From NCBI GenBank assembly GCA_903896915.1, contig CAITZN010000231.1, positions 1 to 13,805 of the forward strand: a stretch of DNA of 13,805 bases. Reading direction: 5' to 3'. This DNA is from an uncultured bacterium. GTDB taxonomy: Bacteria > Desulfobacterota > Desulfobulbia > Desulfobulbales > Desulfobulbaceae. The position numbers and the translations under genes were made by a program. Shown here one piece after another: positions 7,004 through 13,805 of the stretch. Below the pieces are notes generated by a model. That model did not search any database and had not been told where the DNA came from. It saw only the letters and a program-made list of their open reading frames with translations. Each line of letters begins with the position of its first letter. Within the stretch, counting starts at the first letter, position 1.

Positions 7004-7429
7004 ATGATCGAATCATTATATGCCCTGCTGGCAAAAGTTGGCTTTACCCATCCTCTCCATCCAGCCCTGACCCATATCCCCATGGGCATGGTGATGGGTT
7101 GTTTTTTCTTTGGTTTCCTGGTCTGGGTTGCAAAGAAACCTGATTTTCACAAAACTTGCCTGCATTGTTCCTTGTTGGCTTTGATTTTTATCGTTCCAAC
7201 TATCGTTGCCGGGATTTTTGACTGGCAGCACCTGTATGCTGGTCGTTACCAACCGCTCATTATTATCAAAATGATTCTGGCCGCTGTACTGACCGGCCTA
7301 CTCAGTTATTCTGTCGTTCTCAACCGGCAGGGGACCGAAACAAAAAAGCTTTTCTTCATCTACGCTCTCTGCCTGGCCTGTGCAGTTGGCCTCGGCTTTT
7401 CCGGTGGGGAACTTGTTTATAGCAAATAA
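7004..7429 (+). CDS. DUF2231 family four-helix membrane protein
   Basis: This 141-residue integral membrane protein has about four hydrophobic helices (27-43, 56-71, 86-105 and 116-134). The N-terminal HPLHPALTHIPMG (16-28) and the C-terminal GGELVYSK are typical of DUF2231-type proteins. His16, His19 and His24 near the first helix, His76 after the second helix (DWQHLYAG) and His49, Cys52, His54 and Cys55 in the first loop are candidate haem or metal ligands, but none is proven. The CLHC is followed by Ser, so it is not a CxxCH haem c site. ATG 7004 has GAGG at 6994-6997. It is the first gene of a same-strand run leading to the oxidase genes, 62 bp before the DOMON gene. Family members are often found beside redox genes, but the biochemical role is unknown to me. 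Confidence 0.75.
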   Translation: MIESLYALLAKVGFTHPLHPALTHIPMGMVMGCFFFGFLVWVAKKPDFHKTCLHCSLLALIFIVPTIVAGIFDWQHLYAGRYQPLIIIKMILAAVLTGLLSYSVVLNRQGTETKKLFFIYALCLACAVGLGFSGGELVYSK

Positions 7430-7491
7430 GAAACAACAACTCTTGCACCGGAATTTCTCAATACATTCATCACTACCCAAGAGGACTAAAC

Positions 7492-8034
7492 ATGTCAGTG
7501 ATTAAATCCGCCTGTTCCATGCTCTGTGCAGTTTCCCTATTCCTGCTGCTATCTGGAAACCTTCATGCCGCCGGCTACCAGCACTCGCTCATTGTCGACA
7601 AAATGACCTTTGACTGGAGCATTGAGGGCGACAACATGATCATCAAGCTTTCTGCTCCAACAACGGGTTGGGTAGGTATTGGTTTTCATCCTACGGACAT
7701 GATGAAAGATGCCAACATCATCATAGGCTTTGTCAAAGACGGCAAAGTTGAGATCTCTGACGAATTTGGCAACCAGCCCACTCAACATGTCACAGACACC
7801 GGAAGAGGCGGCAAAGATAACGTCACCGTGATCGGCGGCAGTGAGAGTGGCAATACCACCACCCTGGAATTCTCCATTCCTCTGCAAAGCGGCGATGTCA
7901 ACGATGGCGTCATTGATCCCAAGGCTGACACCGCCATCATGCTTGCCTACGGCCCGGATCGCAAATCTTTCAAGTTGAAACACCAATTCGCCAAGACCAT
8001 TACCGTAAACTTGAGCAGCGGCGACAGAAAATGA
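7492..8034 (+). CDS. DOMON domain-containing periplasmic protein
   Basis: This 180-residue exported protein has a signal peptide (about 1-26, ending NLHA-AG) and one DOMON-type beta-sandwich domain (about 30-174). DOMON domains commonly bind haem b or sugars. The visible pattern is typical: FDWSIEGDNMIIKLSA, then TTGWVGIGFHPTDMMKDANIIIGFV, then EFSIPL, and a last part with MLAYGPD and FKLKHQF. By analogy with cytochrome-type DOMON domains, Met70 or Met71 and His164 are candidate axial haem ligands. There is no transmembrane helix besides the signal, so it is probably soluble in the periplasm. ATG 7492 follows AGAGGA 6 bp upstream, a strong ribosome binding site. The stop codon overlaps the start of the SCO gene by 4 bp (ATGA), so the two are translationally coupled. 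A link to the copper/haem oxidase is therefore likely; its exact role is unknown. Confidence 0.8.
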   Translation: MSVIKSACSMLCAVSLFLLLSGNLHAAGYQHSLIVDKMTFDWSIEGDNMIIKLSAPTTGWVGIGFHPTDMMKDANIIIGFVKDGKVEISDEFGNQPTQHVTDTGRGGKDNVTVIGGSESGNTTTLEFSIPLQSGDVNDGVIDPKADTAIMLAYGPDRKSFKLKHQFAKTITVNLSSGDRK

Positions 8035-8981
8035 GCAGAATCAGCCAGCAGCATCTCACTTGGGGGCTGCTGGTGACCCTATTCCTATCGGTGCCCATGA
8101 CAGCAACAGGCCATGGTCCTGATCACAAAACAGTTCGTGACAACCGGCAAATCAATCAACAAACCACCACGGATGAGAGCCAGGCTATAGCTCCTAAGGA
8201 AGCAGAAATTGTTAGTCCTGGAGAAGAACTTAAAGCTGTTCCCAAACCAAAAGAGCCTGAAGTTGTTGGGGTTGTTAATCCCGGCGAATGGGTTCAAGAG
8301 AAGACCGGAAAGTTCGTCCCTCTGGATGCTTTCTTCAAGAACGAGCTGGGCGAGACGGTAACGCTTCGGCAGCTTATTGACCGCCCCACCTTGCTTTTGC
8401 CGATCTATTATCGCTGCCCAACAGGTTGTTCTTTTGAACTCGCGAACCTGGCTGATGCGATACGCCGTAGCCGCCAAGCCTCCGGCAGTTTTCGGGTGAT
8501 CAGCCTGAGCTTTGACAGTGATGAAACACCGGAAACAGCAGCCACCGTCAAACCCAACTACACCCAGTTGTTACCCAAAGACTTACCGCAAAGCGACTGG
8601 GTCTTTCTCACCGGCGATAAAGAAAATATTCTCAAGCTGACCCAAGCTGTCGGCTACACCTTTAAAAAGAAGGATGATTTTACCTTTATTCATCCTTCAA
8701 CCCTCGTCGTCCTTGATAAAGAAGGCCAGATTATCAAGTACGTCTACGGCACATTTATTTCTGGTGATGTTGATCTCGCCCTGGCTGAAGCAACAAAGGG
8801 ATCTCCGGCGACTTCCATTCGACGCCTCCTGGCCTTCTGCCTGCCCGCCAATCCCCGACAAAACCAACAGGTGTTTATCCTGTTCAGAATAGGGGCTGCA
8901 ACAATCCTTACCCTTGGAGGTCTCTTATTTTGGCGTTTTCTCCGCAAAAGAAATCCTTCGCAATCAAAGACCCGACCATAA
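8031..8981 (+). CDS. SCO1/SenC family copper chaperone with C-terminal membrane anchor
   Basis: SCO proteins deliver copper, or reduce the CuA-site cysteines, during assembly of oxidase subunit II. This 316-residue protein has an N-terminal signal or anchor (about 10-26), a polar linker rich in Glu, Lys and Pro (about 30-90), a thioredoxin-like domain (about 90-255) and a hydrophobic C-terminal helix (about 282-300) followed by basic residues. The copper site is CPTGC (Cys129 and Cys133) plus the distal His221 in FTFIHPSTLVVLD, all intact. The C-terminal helix is an unusual addition, since the best known SCO proteins are anchored only at the N-terminus. GHGPDHK after the signal could bind metal. 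It overlaps the DOMON gene by 4 bp and ends 2 bp before the subunit I start, so all three are surely co-transcribed. The start is set by the ATGA overlap; no other ribosome binding site is clear. Confidence 0.9.
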   Translation: MSRISQQHLTWGLLVTLFLSVPMTATGHGPDHKTVRDNRQINQQTTTDESQAIAPKEAEIVSPGEELKAVPKPKEPEVVGVVNPGEWVQEKTGKFVPLDAFFKNELGETVTLRQLIDRPTLLLPIYYRCPTGCSFELANLADAIRRSRQASGSFRVISLSFDSDETPETAATVKPNYTQLLPKDLPQSDWVFLTGDKENILKLTQAVGYTFKKKDDFTFIHPSTLVVLDKEGQIIKYVYGTFISGDVDLALAEATKGSPATSIRRLLAFCLPANPRQNQQVFILFRIGAATILTLGGLLFWRFLRKRNPSQSKTRP

Positions 8982-8983
8982 GC

Positions 8984-10612
8984 ATGACCACAACTCCCTC
9001 ATTCTACGAAACACCATCCCCCCCCGAGTTGGTCGGCATCAAGGCTTGGCTCTTGACTCATGACCATAAAAGACTGGGCCTGATGTATCTCTGGGCGATC
9101 CTCTTCTGGTTTGTGATCGGCCTGACCATCGGTTTGCTCATCCGGGTCGAGCTGATGACCATAGGAAGAACGATCATGTCCGCTGCGGTCTACAACTCGG
9201 CCTTCACCCTCCATGGGGTGATTATGATCTTTCTTTTTGTGATTCCGGTCATCCCGGCTATCTTCGGTAATTTCTTTCTCCCTATCCAGTTGGGTACCGA
9301 TGATGTTTTTTTCCCCCGGCTCAACCTGCTGTCATGGTATCTCTACATGTTCGGCGGGTTACTAGCGATCCTCTCCCTGTTTACAGCTGGCGGATTCCCT
9401 GACACCGGCTGGACTTTTTATGTTCCCTTCAGCATCGGCACCAAACACAATGTACCCCTGACCGTTTTCGCCGCCTTTATCCTCGGCATGTCCTCGATGC
9501 TGACCGGACTGAATTTCATCACCACCGTCCATCGGAAACGATCACCTGCCATGGGTTGGATGCAGATTCCGCTTTTTACCTGGTCGCTCTATGCAACCGC
9601 CTGGGTGCAACTTTTGGCTACACCAGTAATCTCCATCACCCTGCTGCTGGTAATTATTGAACGGTTCTTCAATATAGGCCTTTTCGATCCCGACAAAGGC
9701 GGCGATCCTATCCTTTACCAGCATCTGTTCTGGATGTACTCCCATCCAGCCGTTTATGTCATGATCCTGCCCGGCATGGGGGTTATTTCCGAGATCATCC
9801 CCACCTTCTCGCGCAAGGCCATCTTTGGCTACCGAGCGATTGTTTTTTCTTCCATGGGTATAGCCATTGCCGGCTCGCTGGTCTGGGCTCACCATATGTT
9901 TGTCAGCGGCATGAGCGATACCGCCGTGTTTGTTTTCTCCCTGCTGACTTTCCTAGTTGCCATCCCGTCTGCAATCAAGGTCTTTTCCTGGGTCTCCACT
10001 CTCTACAAGGCCTCGATCGAAATGACCCCTCCCCTGCTCTACGCCCTGGTTTTCATCTACCTGTTTTCGGTCGGTGGCCTGACCGGTCTCGTTTTAGGAG
10101 CCGCCGGGCCGGATATCCATGTCCATGACACCCATTTTGTGGTTGCCCATTTCCATTTCACTATGTTCGGAGGCACCGGATTCGCCTTCTTTGCTGCCCT
10201 CCATTACTGGTGGCCGAAGATGTTTGGTGTCATGTACGATTTCCGCCGGGCCTATATCGCCGCCACCTTAGCTACAGTGGGATTCATGTTTCATTATGTG
10301 CCGATGTTCATCCTCGGTCTCAAGGGCATGCCGCGACGTTCCTATGACTTTCTCCCCCAATTCTCGCAAGGCAATGGATTGGCCGCAGTTGGCGGCATAT
10401 TGCTCTTCAGCGGTATCATCCTGATGCTGATTAACCTGATGCTCAGCTTCCGAAAAAATCGTATAATTGCAGCGGCCAACCCCTGGGGAGGCTGCACCCT
10501 GGAATGGACGATTCCATCCCCACCTCCCCTGCATAACTTCACCAAGGAACCGCACATTAAGGAATATCCCTATGACTTTTCCGATATTCCGGATTCACCC
10601 CAAAAAACGTGA
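8984..10612 (+). CDS. ctaD: Cytochrome c oxidase subunit I, A2-type haem-copper oxidase
   Basis: This is the catalytic inner-membrane subunit, which reduces oxygen and pumps protons. It has 542 residues with about 12 hydrophobic helices. Ligands are visible: His77 (TLHGVIMIF) and His391 for the low-spin haem, His389 (VAHFHF) for the high-spin haem, and His254, His303 and His304 (WAHHMF) for CuB, with Tyr258 as the cross-linked tyrosine. Lys332 (SAIKVFSW) marks the K-channel. The D-channel glutamate of A1 oxidases is replaced: the sequence is MYSHPAVYVM (251-260), the Tyr-Ser pattern of the A2 class. ATG 8984 is 2 bp after the SCO stop and gives the usual N-terminus before WLLTHDHKRLG. The in-frame TTG at 8930 lies inside the SCO gene and is rejected. 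No strong Shine-Dalgarno was found, so coupling to SCO translation is likely. Confidence 0.96.
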   Translation: MTTTPSFYETPSPPELVGIKAWLLTHDHKRLGLMYLWAILFWFVIGLTIGLLIRVELMTIGRTIMSAAVYNSAFTLHGVIMIFLFVIPVIPAIFGNFFLPIQLGTDDVFFPRLNLLSWYLYMFGGLLAILSLFTAGGFPDTGWTFYVPFSIGTKHNVPLTVFAAFILGMSSMLTGLNFITTVHRKRSPAMGWMQIPLFTWSLYATAWVQLLATPVISITLLLVIIERFFNIGLFDPDKGGDPILYQHLFWMYSHPAVYVMILPGMGVISEIIPTFSRKAIFGYRAIVFSSMGIAIAGSLVWAHHMFVSGMSDTAVFVFSLLTFLVAIPSAIKVFSWVSTLYKASIEMTPPLLYALVFIYLFSVGGLTGLVLGAAGPDIHVHDTHFVVAHFHFTMFGGTGFAFFAALHYWWPKMFGVMYDFRRAYIAATLATVGFMFHYVPMFILGLKGMPRRSYDFLPQFSQGNGLAAVGGILLFSGIILMLINLMLSFRKNRIIAAANPWGGCTLEWTIPSPPPLHNFTKEPHIKEYPYDFSDIPDSPQKT

Positions 10613-10674
10613 CTTTTGCCCCATGCGCCGCATAGCCATCTCATACAATATTTCACCAGCGAATAAGGAACCTC

Positions 10675-11271
10675 ATGGAAAGCCAGCATGACCACACCGG
10701 AATACGCATCGGCATGTGGCTGTTCCTCTATACGGAGATCATCCTGTTCGGAGGGCTTTTCGTCCTCTACGCAGTTTACTTCCATAACTATCCCCGTGAG
10801 TTCTCAGCAGGTGGCAAAGAACTCAACCGTTTGATCGGATCGTTCAACACCATCATCCTCCTGGTCTCCAGTTGCACCGTTGCTGCCTCGATCACCGCGA
10901 TCAGACAGGCATCCAAAAAACTCTGCCTGCTGCTGCTGGCCGCTTCCTTCCTCTGCGGGGCCATCTTCCTCGTCAATAAATACTTTGAATGGGGCCACAA
11001 GATTGCCCATGACATCTATCCCAACTCTCCGACCTTGACCGGAGGACCGCACGGCAAAAACATTTTTTTTGGCCTCTACTATGTGATTACGGGCCTCCAT
11101 GGATTGCACGTGATCATAGGCATGACGCTGCTTGGCCTCAGCTTTCTATTCGTCTTTAATGATAAAATTACCGCGCGAAGTTTTGCTTTGCTGGAGAATT
11201 CCGGCCTGTACTGGCACTTGGTCGATCTGATCTGGATTTTCGTTTTTCCACTTTTCTACCTTATTCTGTAA
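10675..11271 (+). CDS. ctaE: Cytochrome c oxidase subunit III
   Basis: This is a core inner-membrane subunit that stabilises subunit I and helps proton uptake. The 198-residue chain has five helices (about 13-35, 56-77, 83-101, 129-158 and 178-197), the short bacterial form lacking the first two helices of the seven-helix type. Conserved features are WLFLYTEIILFGGLF near the N-terminus with Glu21, FEWGHKI with Glu105, the GLHGLHVIIGM motif (140-150) and the final YWHLVDLIWIFVFPLFYL. The ATG has AAGGA 6 bp upstream. It lies 62 bp after subunit I and 14 bp before subunit IV. The 62-bp gap shows no terminator. Confidence 0.94.
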   Translation: MESQHDHTGIRIGMWLFLYTEIILFGGLFVLYAVYFHNYPREFSAGGKELNRLIGSFNTIILLVSSCTVAASITAIRQASKKLCLLLLAASFLCGAIFLVNKYFEWGHKIAHDIYPNSPTLTGGPHGKNIFFGLYYVITGLHGLHVIIGMTLLGLSFLFVFNDKITARSFALLENSGLYWHLVDLIWIFVFPLFYLIL

Positions 11272-11285
11272 CGACAGGAGCCTTC

Positions 11286-11570
11286 ATGGATTCCGCCATA
11301 CAACATATCACGCCCTACAAGACCTTGGGTCTGATTCTCGTGGCACTTCTTGTGCTTACCGGGATCACTGTCGGGGTGAGCTATCTAGACTTAGGCGTAT
11401 TCAATGTACCCATCACCCTGGCGATTGCCAGCGCCAAAGCCACCCTGGTGCTGCTCTTTTTTATGCATCTTAAATATGAGGGCCGGGCTATCAAGTTCTC
11501 GTTTATCGGAACGATCTGCTTTCTGGCCATTATGATCAGCTTCACGTTCTGGGATGTTGCATTCCGTTAA
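11286..11570 (+). CDS. ctaF: Cytochrome c oxidase subunit IV (prokaryotic type)
   Basis: This small subunit of 94 residues has three predicted helices (about 13-32, 42-62 and 70-89). The central stretch with Lys51 and LVLLFFMHLKYE (54-65) is characteristic of the prokaryotic subunit IV family. AGGAG precedes the ATG by 6 bp, a strong ribosome binding site. Fourteen base pairs separate it from subunit III and 18 from subunit II, so it is in the same operon. It is an accessory subunit with no cofactor. Confidence 0.88.
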   Translation: MDSAIQHITPYKTLGLILVALLVLTGITVGVSYLDLGVFNVPITLAIASAKATLVLLFFMHLKYEGRAIKFSFIGTICFLAIMISFTFWDVAFR

Positions 11571-11588
11571 CAGTCAAGGAAATAAACA

Positions 11589-12185
11589 ATGGATCCTGTC
11601 GTCGGCATAGACCGAGCGTTCTGGTATATTTTTATCGTCTCAGCAGTCCTCTTGACCGGCATAACCCTGGCTATGGTCTATTTTGTCATCCGCTACCGAC
11701 GTAGCCGGCATCCCAATGCCGCGGATATCAGGGGCAACTGGAAGCTGGAACTGCTGTGGACGGTAGTCCCGACTTTCATCGCCCTGTCCATGTTCGTAGT
11801 GGGCTGGAAGTCGTATACCGGACTGCGCATCGTTCCTGCAGGGTCTATCCAGATTCAGGTAATGGCCCAGATGTTCACCTGGATATTCATCTACGGGAAT
11901 GATAAGGAATCGGAAAATCTCCTGGTAGTCCCAGAAAACACACCAATCAAACTCAATATCGAGTCGCTCGACGTGATCCACAGTTTCTACCTGCCGGCTT
12001 TTCGGGTCAAAGTTGACGCGGTCAAACATTTCCCCACTTATGTCTGGTTCAGGACGAAAGGCCCGGGAGAGTTCGATATTTTCTGCGCCGAATACTGCGG
12101 TATCGACCATTCAAAAATGCTGGCCAAACTCAAGGTCGTTCCCCAGAAGGATTATGAAACCTGGCTGGCGCAAAAAAACGAATAG
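11589..12185 (+). CDS. ctaC: Cytochrome c oxidase subunit II with CuA site
   Basis: This subunit accepts electrons from a c-type cytochrome at the binuclear CuA centre on the periplasmic side. The 198 residues contain two helices (about 11-34 and 56-73) and a cupredoxin domain. The CuA ligands are complete: His131 (IHSFYLP), Cys166, Glu168, Cys170, His174 and Met177 in CAEYCGIDHSKM. Trp98 in MFTWIFIY corresponds to the aromatic electron-entry region. There is no fused cytochrome c domain at the C-terminus, unlike caa3 subunit II. AAGGAA precedes the ATG. In many oxidase operons subunit II comes first; here it comes after I, III and IV. The stop is 12 bp before ctaB. Confidence 0.95.
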   Translation: MDPVVGIDRAFWYIFIVSAVLLTGITLAMVYFVIRYRRSRHPNAADIRGNWKLELLWTVVPTFIALSMFVVGWKSYTGLRIVPAGSIQIQVMAQMFTWIFIYGNDKESENLLVVPENTPIKLNIESLDVIHSFYLPAFRVKVDAVKHFPTYVWFRTKGPGEFDIFCAEYCGIDHSKMLAKLKVVPQKDYETWLAQKNE

Positions 12186-12197
12186 CAAAGCCTCCGC

Positions 12198-13097
12198 ATG
12201 AGGATGAAACAACCATTCTGCCAACTGGCTCTCTCCTCGCTTCGGCCTTGGATGGAACTAACAAAGGTAGCTCTTTGTGGGACAGTGGCAGGCTCAGCGG
12301 GTTTTGGTTACATTTTCCATACACCGGAGCTGACCCCTTCGATGGGAGCTGTGATCGGCGGCGTCTTTTTTCTGGCCTGCGGAGCAGCGGCAGGCAACAG
12401 TTTGCAGGAAGCGGCGACCGACCGACTCTTCCTGCGCACCCGCAATCGGCCAATGGTAACAGGACGTCTCACCGGGCGTGCCGCCGCCTGGTTCAGTGCC
12501 CTGATGATCATCCTTGGTTTGGCTTTGCTGTGGTTAGGTACGGAAAACCGACAGCCCATACTGCTGGGCATAACAGCGTTGGTTTTGTATAACGGCGCCT
12601 ATACACCGCTGAAAAAAATCACGAATGTTGCTCTGTTGCCCGGAGGTCTAGCCGGGGCCCTGCCCCCTTTGATCGGCTGGACAGCCGCAGGTGGAGTACT
12701 CACCGACAGTCGTGCCGGACTGCTCTTTGCCCTCTTCTTCCTCTGGCAGATACCCCATTTTTTCCTGATCCTTCTGTGCAATCACGAAGACTATCGCACG
12801 GTGGAGCAACCGACCTTGATCAGTCTCTTCCCAAACCAGAGCCTGGTACGAATAACCTTGGTCTGGATACTTGCCTTCATCGTCGTGGCGCTTTCCTTCA
12901 CCCTCGAGAGCAGCCAGCTTGAAACGGGATCGCGCCTCGCTATTGCCTGTATGGCCGCGATTCTTACGATCTTCAGTATCCCTCTCGTTGTAAAACCAGA
13001 ACCTCATAATTACCGGTTCTTGTTTCTTCTCCTCAACGGTTCTTTCTTTTCAACTCTGCTGATTGTCGCGGTAGTGCAGTTGTACACAACCCGGTAA
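12198..13097 (+). CDS. ctaB: Protoheme IX farnesyltransferase (haem O synthase)
   Basis: This UbiA-superfamily membrane enzyme attaches a farnesyl group to haem B to give haem O, the first step towards the oxidase haem. The 299-residue chain has about eight or nine helices. The first prenyl-diphosphate/Mg site is N-x3-E-x3-D (Asn67, Glu71, Asp75) followed by RTRNRP (80-85). Glu replaces the more common first Asp. Further family motifs are YTPLKK (135-140), GGLAGALPPLIGW (149-161), LWQIPHFFL (182-190) and Asp198-Tyr199. Two close in-frame ATGs (12198 and 12204) are possible; the first is taken. A good Shine-Dalgarno is missing for both. It is the last gene of the oxidase run and is convergent with the dehydrogenase gene on the minus strand. 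No CtaA (haem A synthase) gene follows, so whether haem A or haem O is used cannot be told here. Confidence 0.9.
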   Translation: MRMKQPFCQLALSSLRPWMELTKVALCGTVAGSAGFGYIFHTPELTPSMGAVIGGVFFLACGAAAGNSLQEAATDRLFLRTRNRPMVTGRLTGRAAAWFSALMIILGLALLWLGTENRQPILLGITALVLYNGAYTPLKKITNVALLPGGLAGALPPLIGWTAAGGVLTDSRAGLLFALFFLWQIPHFFLILLCNHEDYRTVEQPTLISLFPNQSLVRITLVWILAFIVVALSFTLESSQLETGSRLAIACMAAILTIFSIPLVVKPEPHNYRFLFLLLNGSFFSTLLIVAVVQLYTTR

Positions 13098-13185
13098 ACG
13101 ATCAGAAATGGTCAGTCGCCACAGAGTGTCAATCACGGGCCCACACCTTCGCATGTCTGGCCTCCAATCTTCCCCTGAAGACTCA
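13098..13185. other. Convergent intergenic region without clear terminator
   Basis: These 88 bp separate two converging genes. A short inverted repeat TCTTC-CCCT-GAAGA (13168-13181) is the only hairpin seen, with a 5-bp stem and no T-run on either strand. A bidirectional terminator is expected here, but this repeat is weak support. Confidence 0.3.
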
Positions 13186-13805
13186 CTAAGCCTTGTGCAA
13201 CAGATGCATTTCAACAGCCTTGATAGCATCAGCAGCAGAACTTGTTATACCGCCGGTGTACCCTGAACCTTCGCCGATCGGATACAAATTTCTAACAGTG
13301 ACGGATTCGTAGCGTTCATTGCGACGTAGCCGAACAGGCGATGAAGTTCGTGTTTCCGCACCTAATAAAATTGCCTGATTGGAAACAAACAGAGGCACTT
13401 CCTGTTGCCATTTACGAAATGCAGCCGTCAGCATCTCGACTGCAAAGGCGGGGAGAATATCTTTGAAATCGGCAGCAACAGCACCCATCTTATATGAATT
13501 TTCATTCAATCCGGCAGCGCTGCTGCTCTCACCAAGAAAATGCATCAGATTCTCGGCAGGCACTTCCCAACTCTCACCACCGGCATGAAAGGCCTTGCGT
13601 TCAATTTTCTCTTGAAATGCCAAACCTGCCAAAGGACCGGTTGCTGTATAATCATCGGCATGGCAACTGACGACCAGCGCTGCATTGGAGAATTCAGATG
13701 ACCGTTGCGAGTAGCTCATCCCGTTGACAACTAGCATGCCGTGACCCGATGAAGCGTTCACCACCTCACCTCCAGGGCACATACAGAACGTATACACACC
13801 TCTAC
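13186..13805 (-). CDS. FAD-dependent dehydrogenase, COG2509-type, C-terminal part (cut by right edge)
   Basis: This is the C-terminal 205 residues of a predicted flavoprotein of the COG2509-like group of NAD(P)/FAD-dependent oxidoreductases. The stop codon is at 13188-13186 and the frame is open to the edge, so the start and the dinucleotide-binding motif lie outside. The clearest family signature is RGVYTFCMCPGGEVV at the beginning, then VVNGMSYSQRSSEFSNAAL and, near the end, ETRTSSPVRLRRN and LYPIGEGSGYTGGITSSAADAI, which form the FAD-binding C-terminal loop. Substrate and electron acceptor are unknown for the group. It is convergent with ctaB, so co-regulation with the oxidase is not suggested. 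Confidence 0.85.
   Translation of the reverse strand, partial: RGVYTFCMCPGGEVVNASSGHGMLVVNGMSYSQRSSEFSNAALVVSCHADDYTATGPLAGLAFQEKIERKAFHAGGESWEVPAENLMHFLGESSSAAGLNENSYKMGAVAADFKDILPAFAVEMLTAAFRKWQQEVPLFVSNQAILLGAETRTSSPVRLRRNERYESVTVRNLYPIGEGSGYTGGITSSAADAIKAVEMHLLHKA

Noticed and set aside
7154..7168. CxxCH haem c site in the DUF2231 protein
   Set aside because: The sequence is CLHC followed by Ser, so the histidine after the second cysteine is missing.
7549..7986. 145-codon open frame on the minus strand
   Set aside because: It is antisense to the DOMON gene, which has a good ribosome binding site and a signal peptide. The antisense product looks like random composition.
8930..8983. N-terminal extension of subunit I from TTG 8930
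   Set aside because: It overlaps the coding end of SCO, and the added residues do not fit the family N-terminus. ATG 8984 is 2 bp after the SCO stop.
11640..12110. 156-codon open frame on the minus strand
   Set aside because: It is antisense to subunit II, whose CuA ligands are complete.
12248..12592. 114-codon open frame on the plus strand
   Set aside because: It is an out-of-frame shadow of ctaB, which holds the UbiA-family motifs.

Overview
The window looks like chromosomal DNA from a Gram-negative bacterium with an aerobic respiratory chain. The proteins include periplasm-directed signal peptides, a YejF-type ABC ATPase, a DsrE-family protein and an A2-type haem-copper oxidase. The mix of DsrE, BFD-like and DUF6172 proteins with a caa3-like oxidase reminds me of Desulfobacterota (Desulfobulbales-like) genomes. 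That placement is an impression from gene content and was not tested. No rRNA, tRNA, CRISPR array, insertion sequence or prophage gene was recognised.

Layout. (1) 1-703, minus strand: the N-terminal part of a secreted M48 zinc metalloprotease, cut by the left edge. (2) 704-1073: a 370-bp non-coding divergent region with an 8-bp GC-rich inverted repeat and weak promoter-like sites. (3) 1074-5109, plus strand: a tightly packed run of yejF (tandem ABC ATPase), a DsrE-family protein, uvrC (excision nuclease subunit) and a BFD-like small Fe-S protein. The genes are separated by 2 bp, a 26-bp overlap and 7 bp, so they are probably co-transcribed. (4) 5110-7003: a visibly AT-richer stretch with a DUF6172 protein and rsgA (ribosome-maturation GTPase). 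(5) 7004-13097, plus strand: a respiratory cluster of DUF2231 membrane protein, DOMON-domain periplasmic protein, SCO copper chaperone, oxidase subunits I, III, IV and II, and haem O synthase. (6) 13186-13805, minus strand: the C-terminal part of a COG2509-type FAD-dependent dehydrogenase, cut by the right edge and convergent with ctaB.

How the genes work together. The largest unit encodes a complete four-subunit cytochrome c oxidase core plus two assembly functions: SCO for CuA loading and CtaB for the first step from haem B towards haem A/O. Subunit I has the Tyr-Ser pair of A2-type oxidases in place of the D-channel glutamate. No cytochrome c, haem A synthase or Cox11/CtaG gene is in the window, so the donor, the final haem type and CuB insertion must be supplied from elsewhere. 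The less usual part is the leading pair, a four-helix DUF2231 protein and an exported DOMON protein, which may form a haem-binding or electron-feeding accessory module. This is inference.

The most notable candidates for follow-up are that DUF2231-DOMON pair, the BFD-like Fe-S protein placed directly after uvrC (whose product carries the four-cysteine Fe-S motif), and the AT-rich DUF6172-rsgA segment. I found no clear evidence of a wholly new system.
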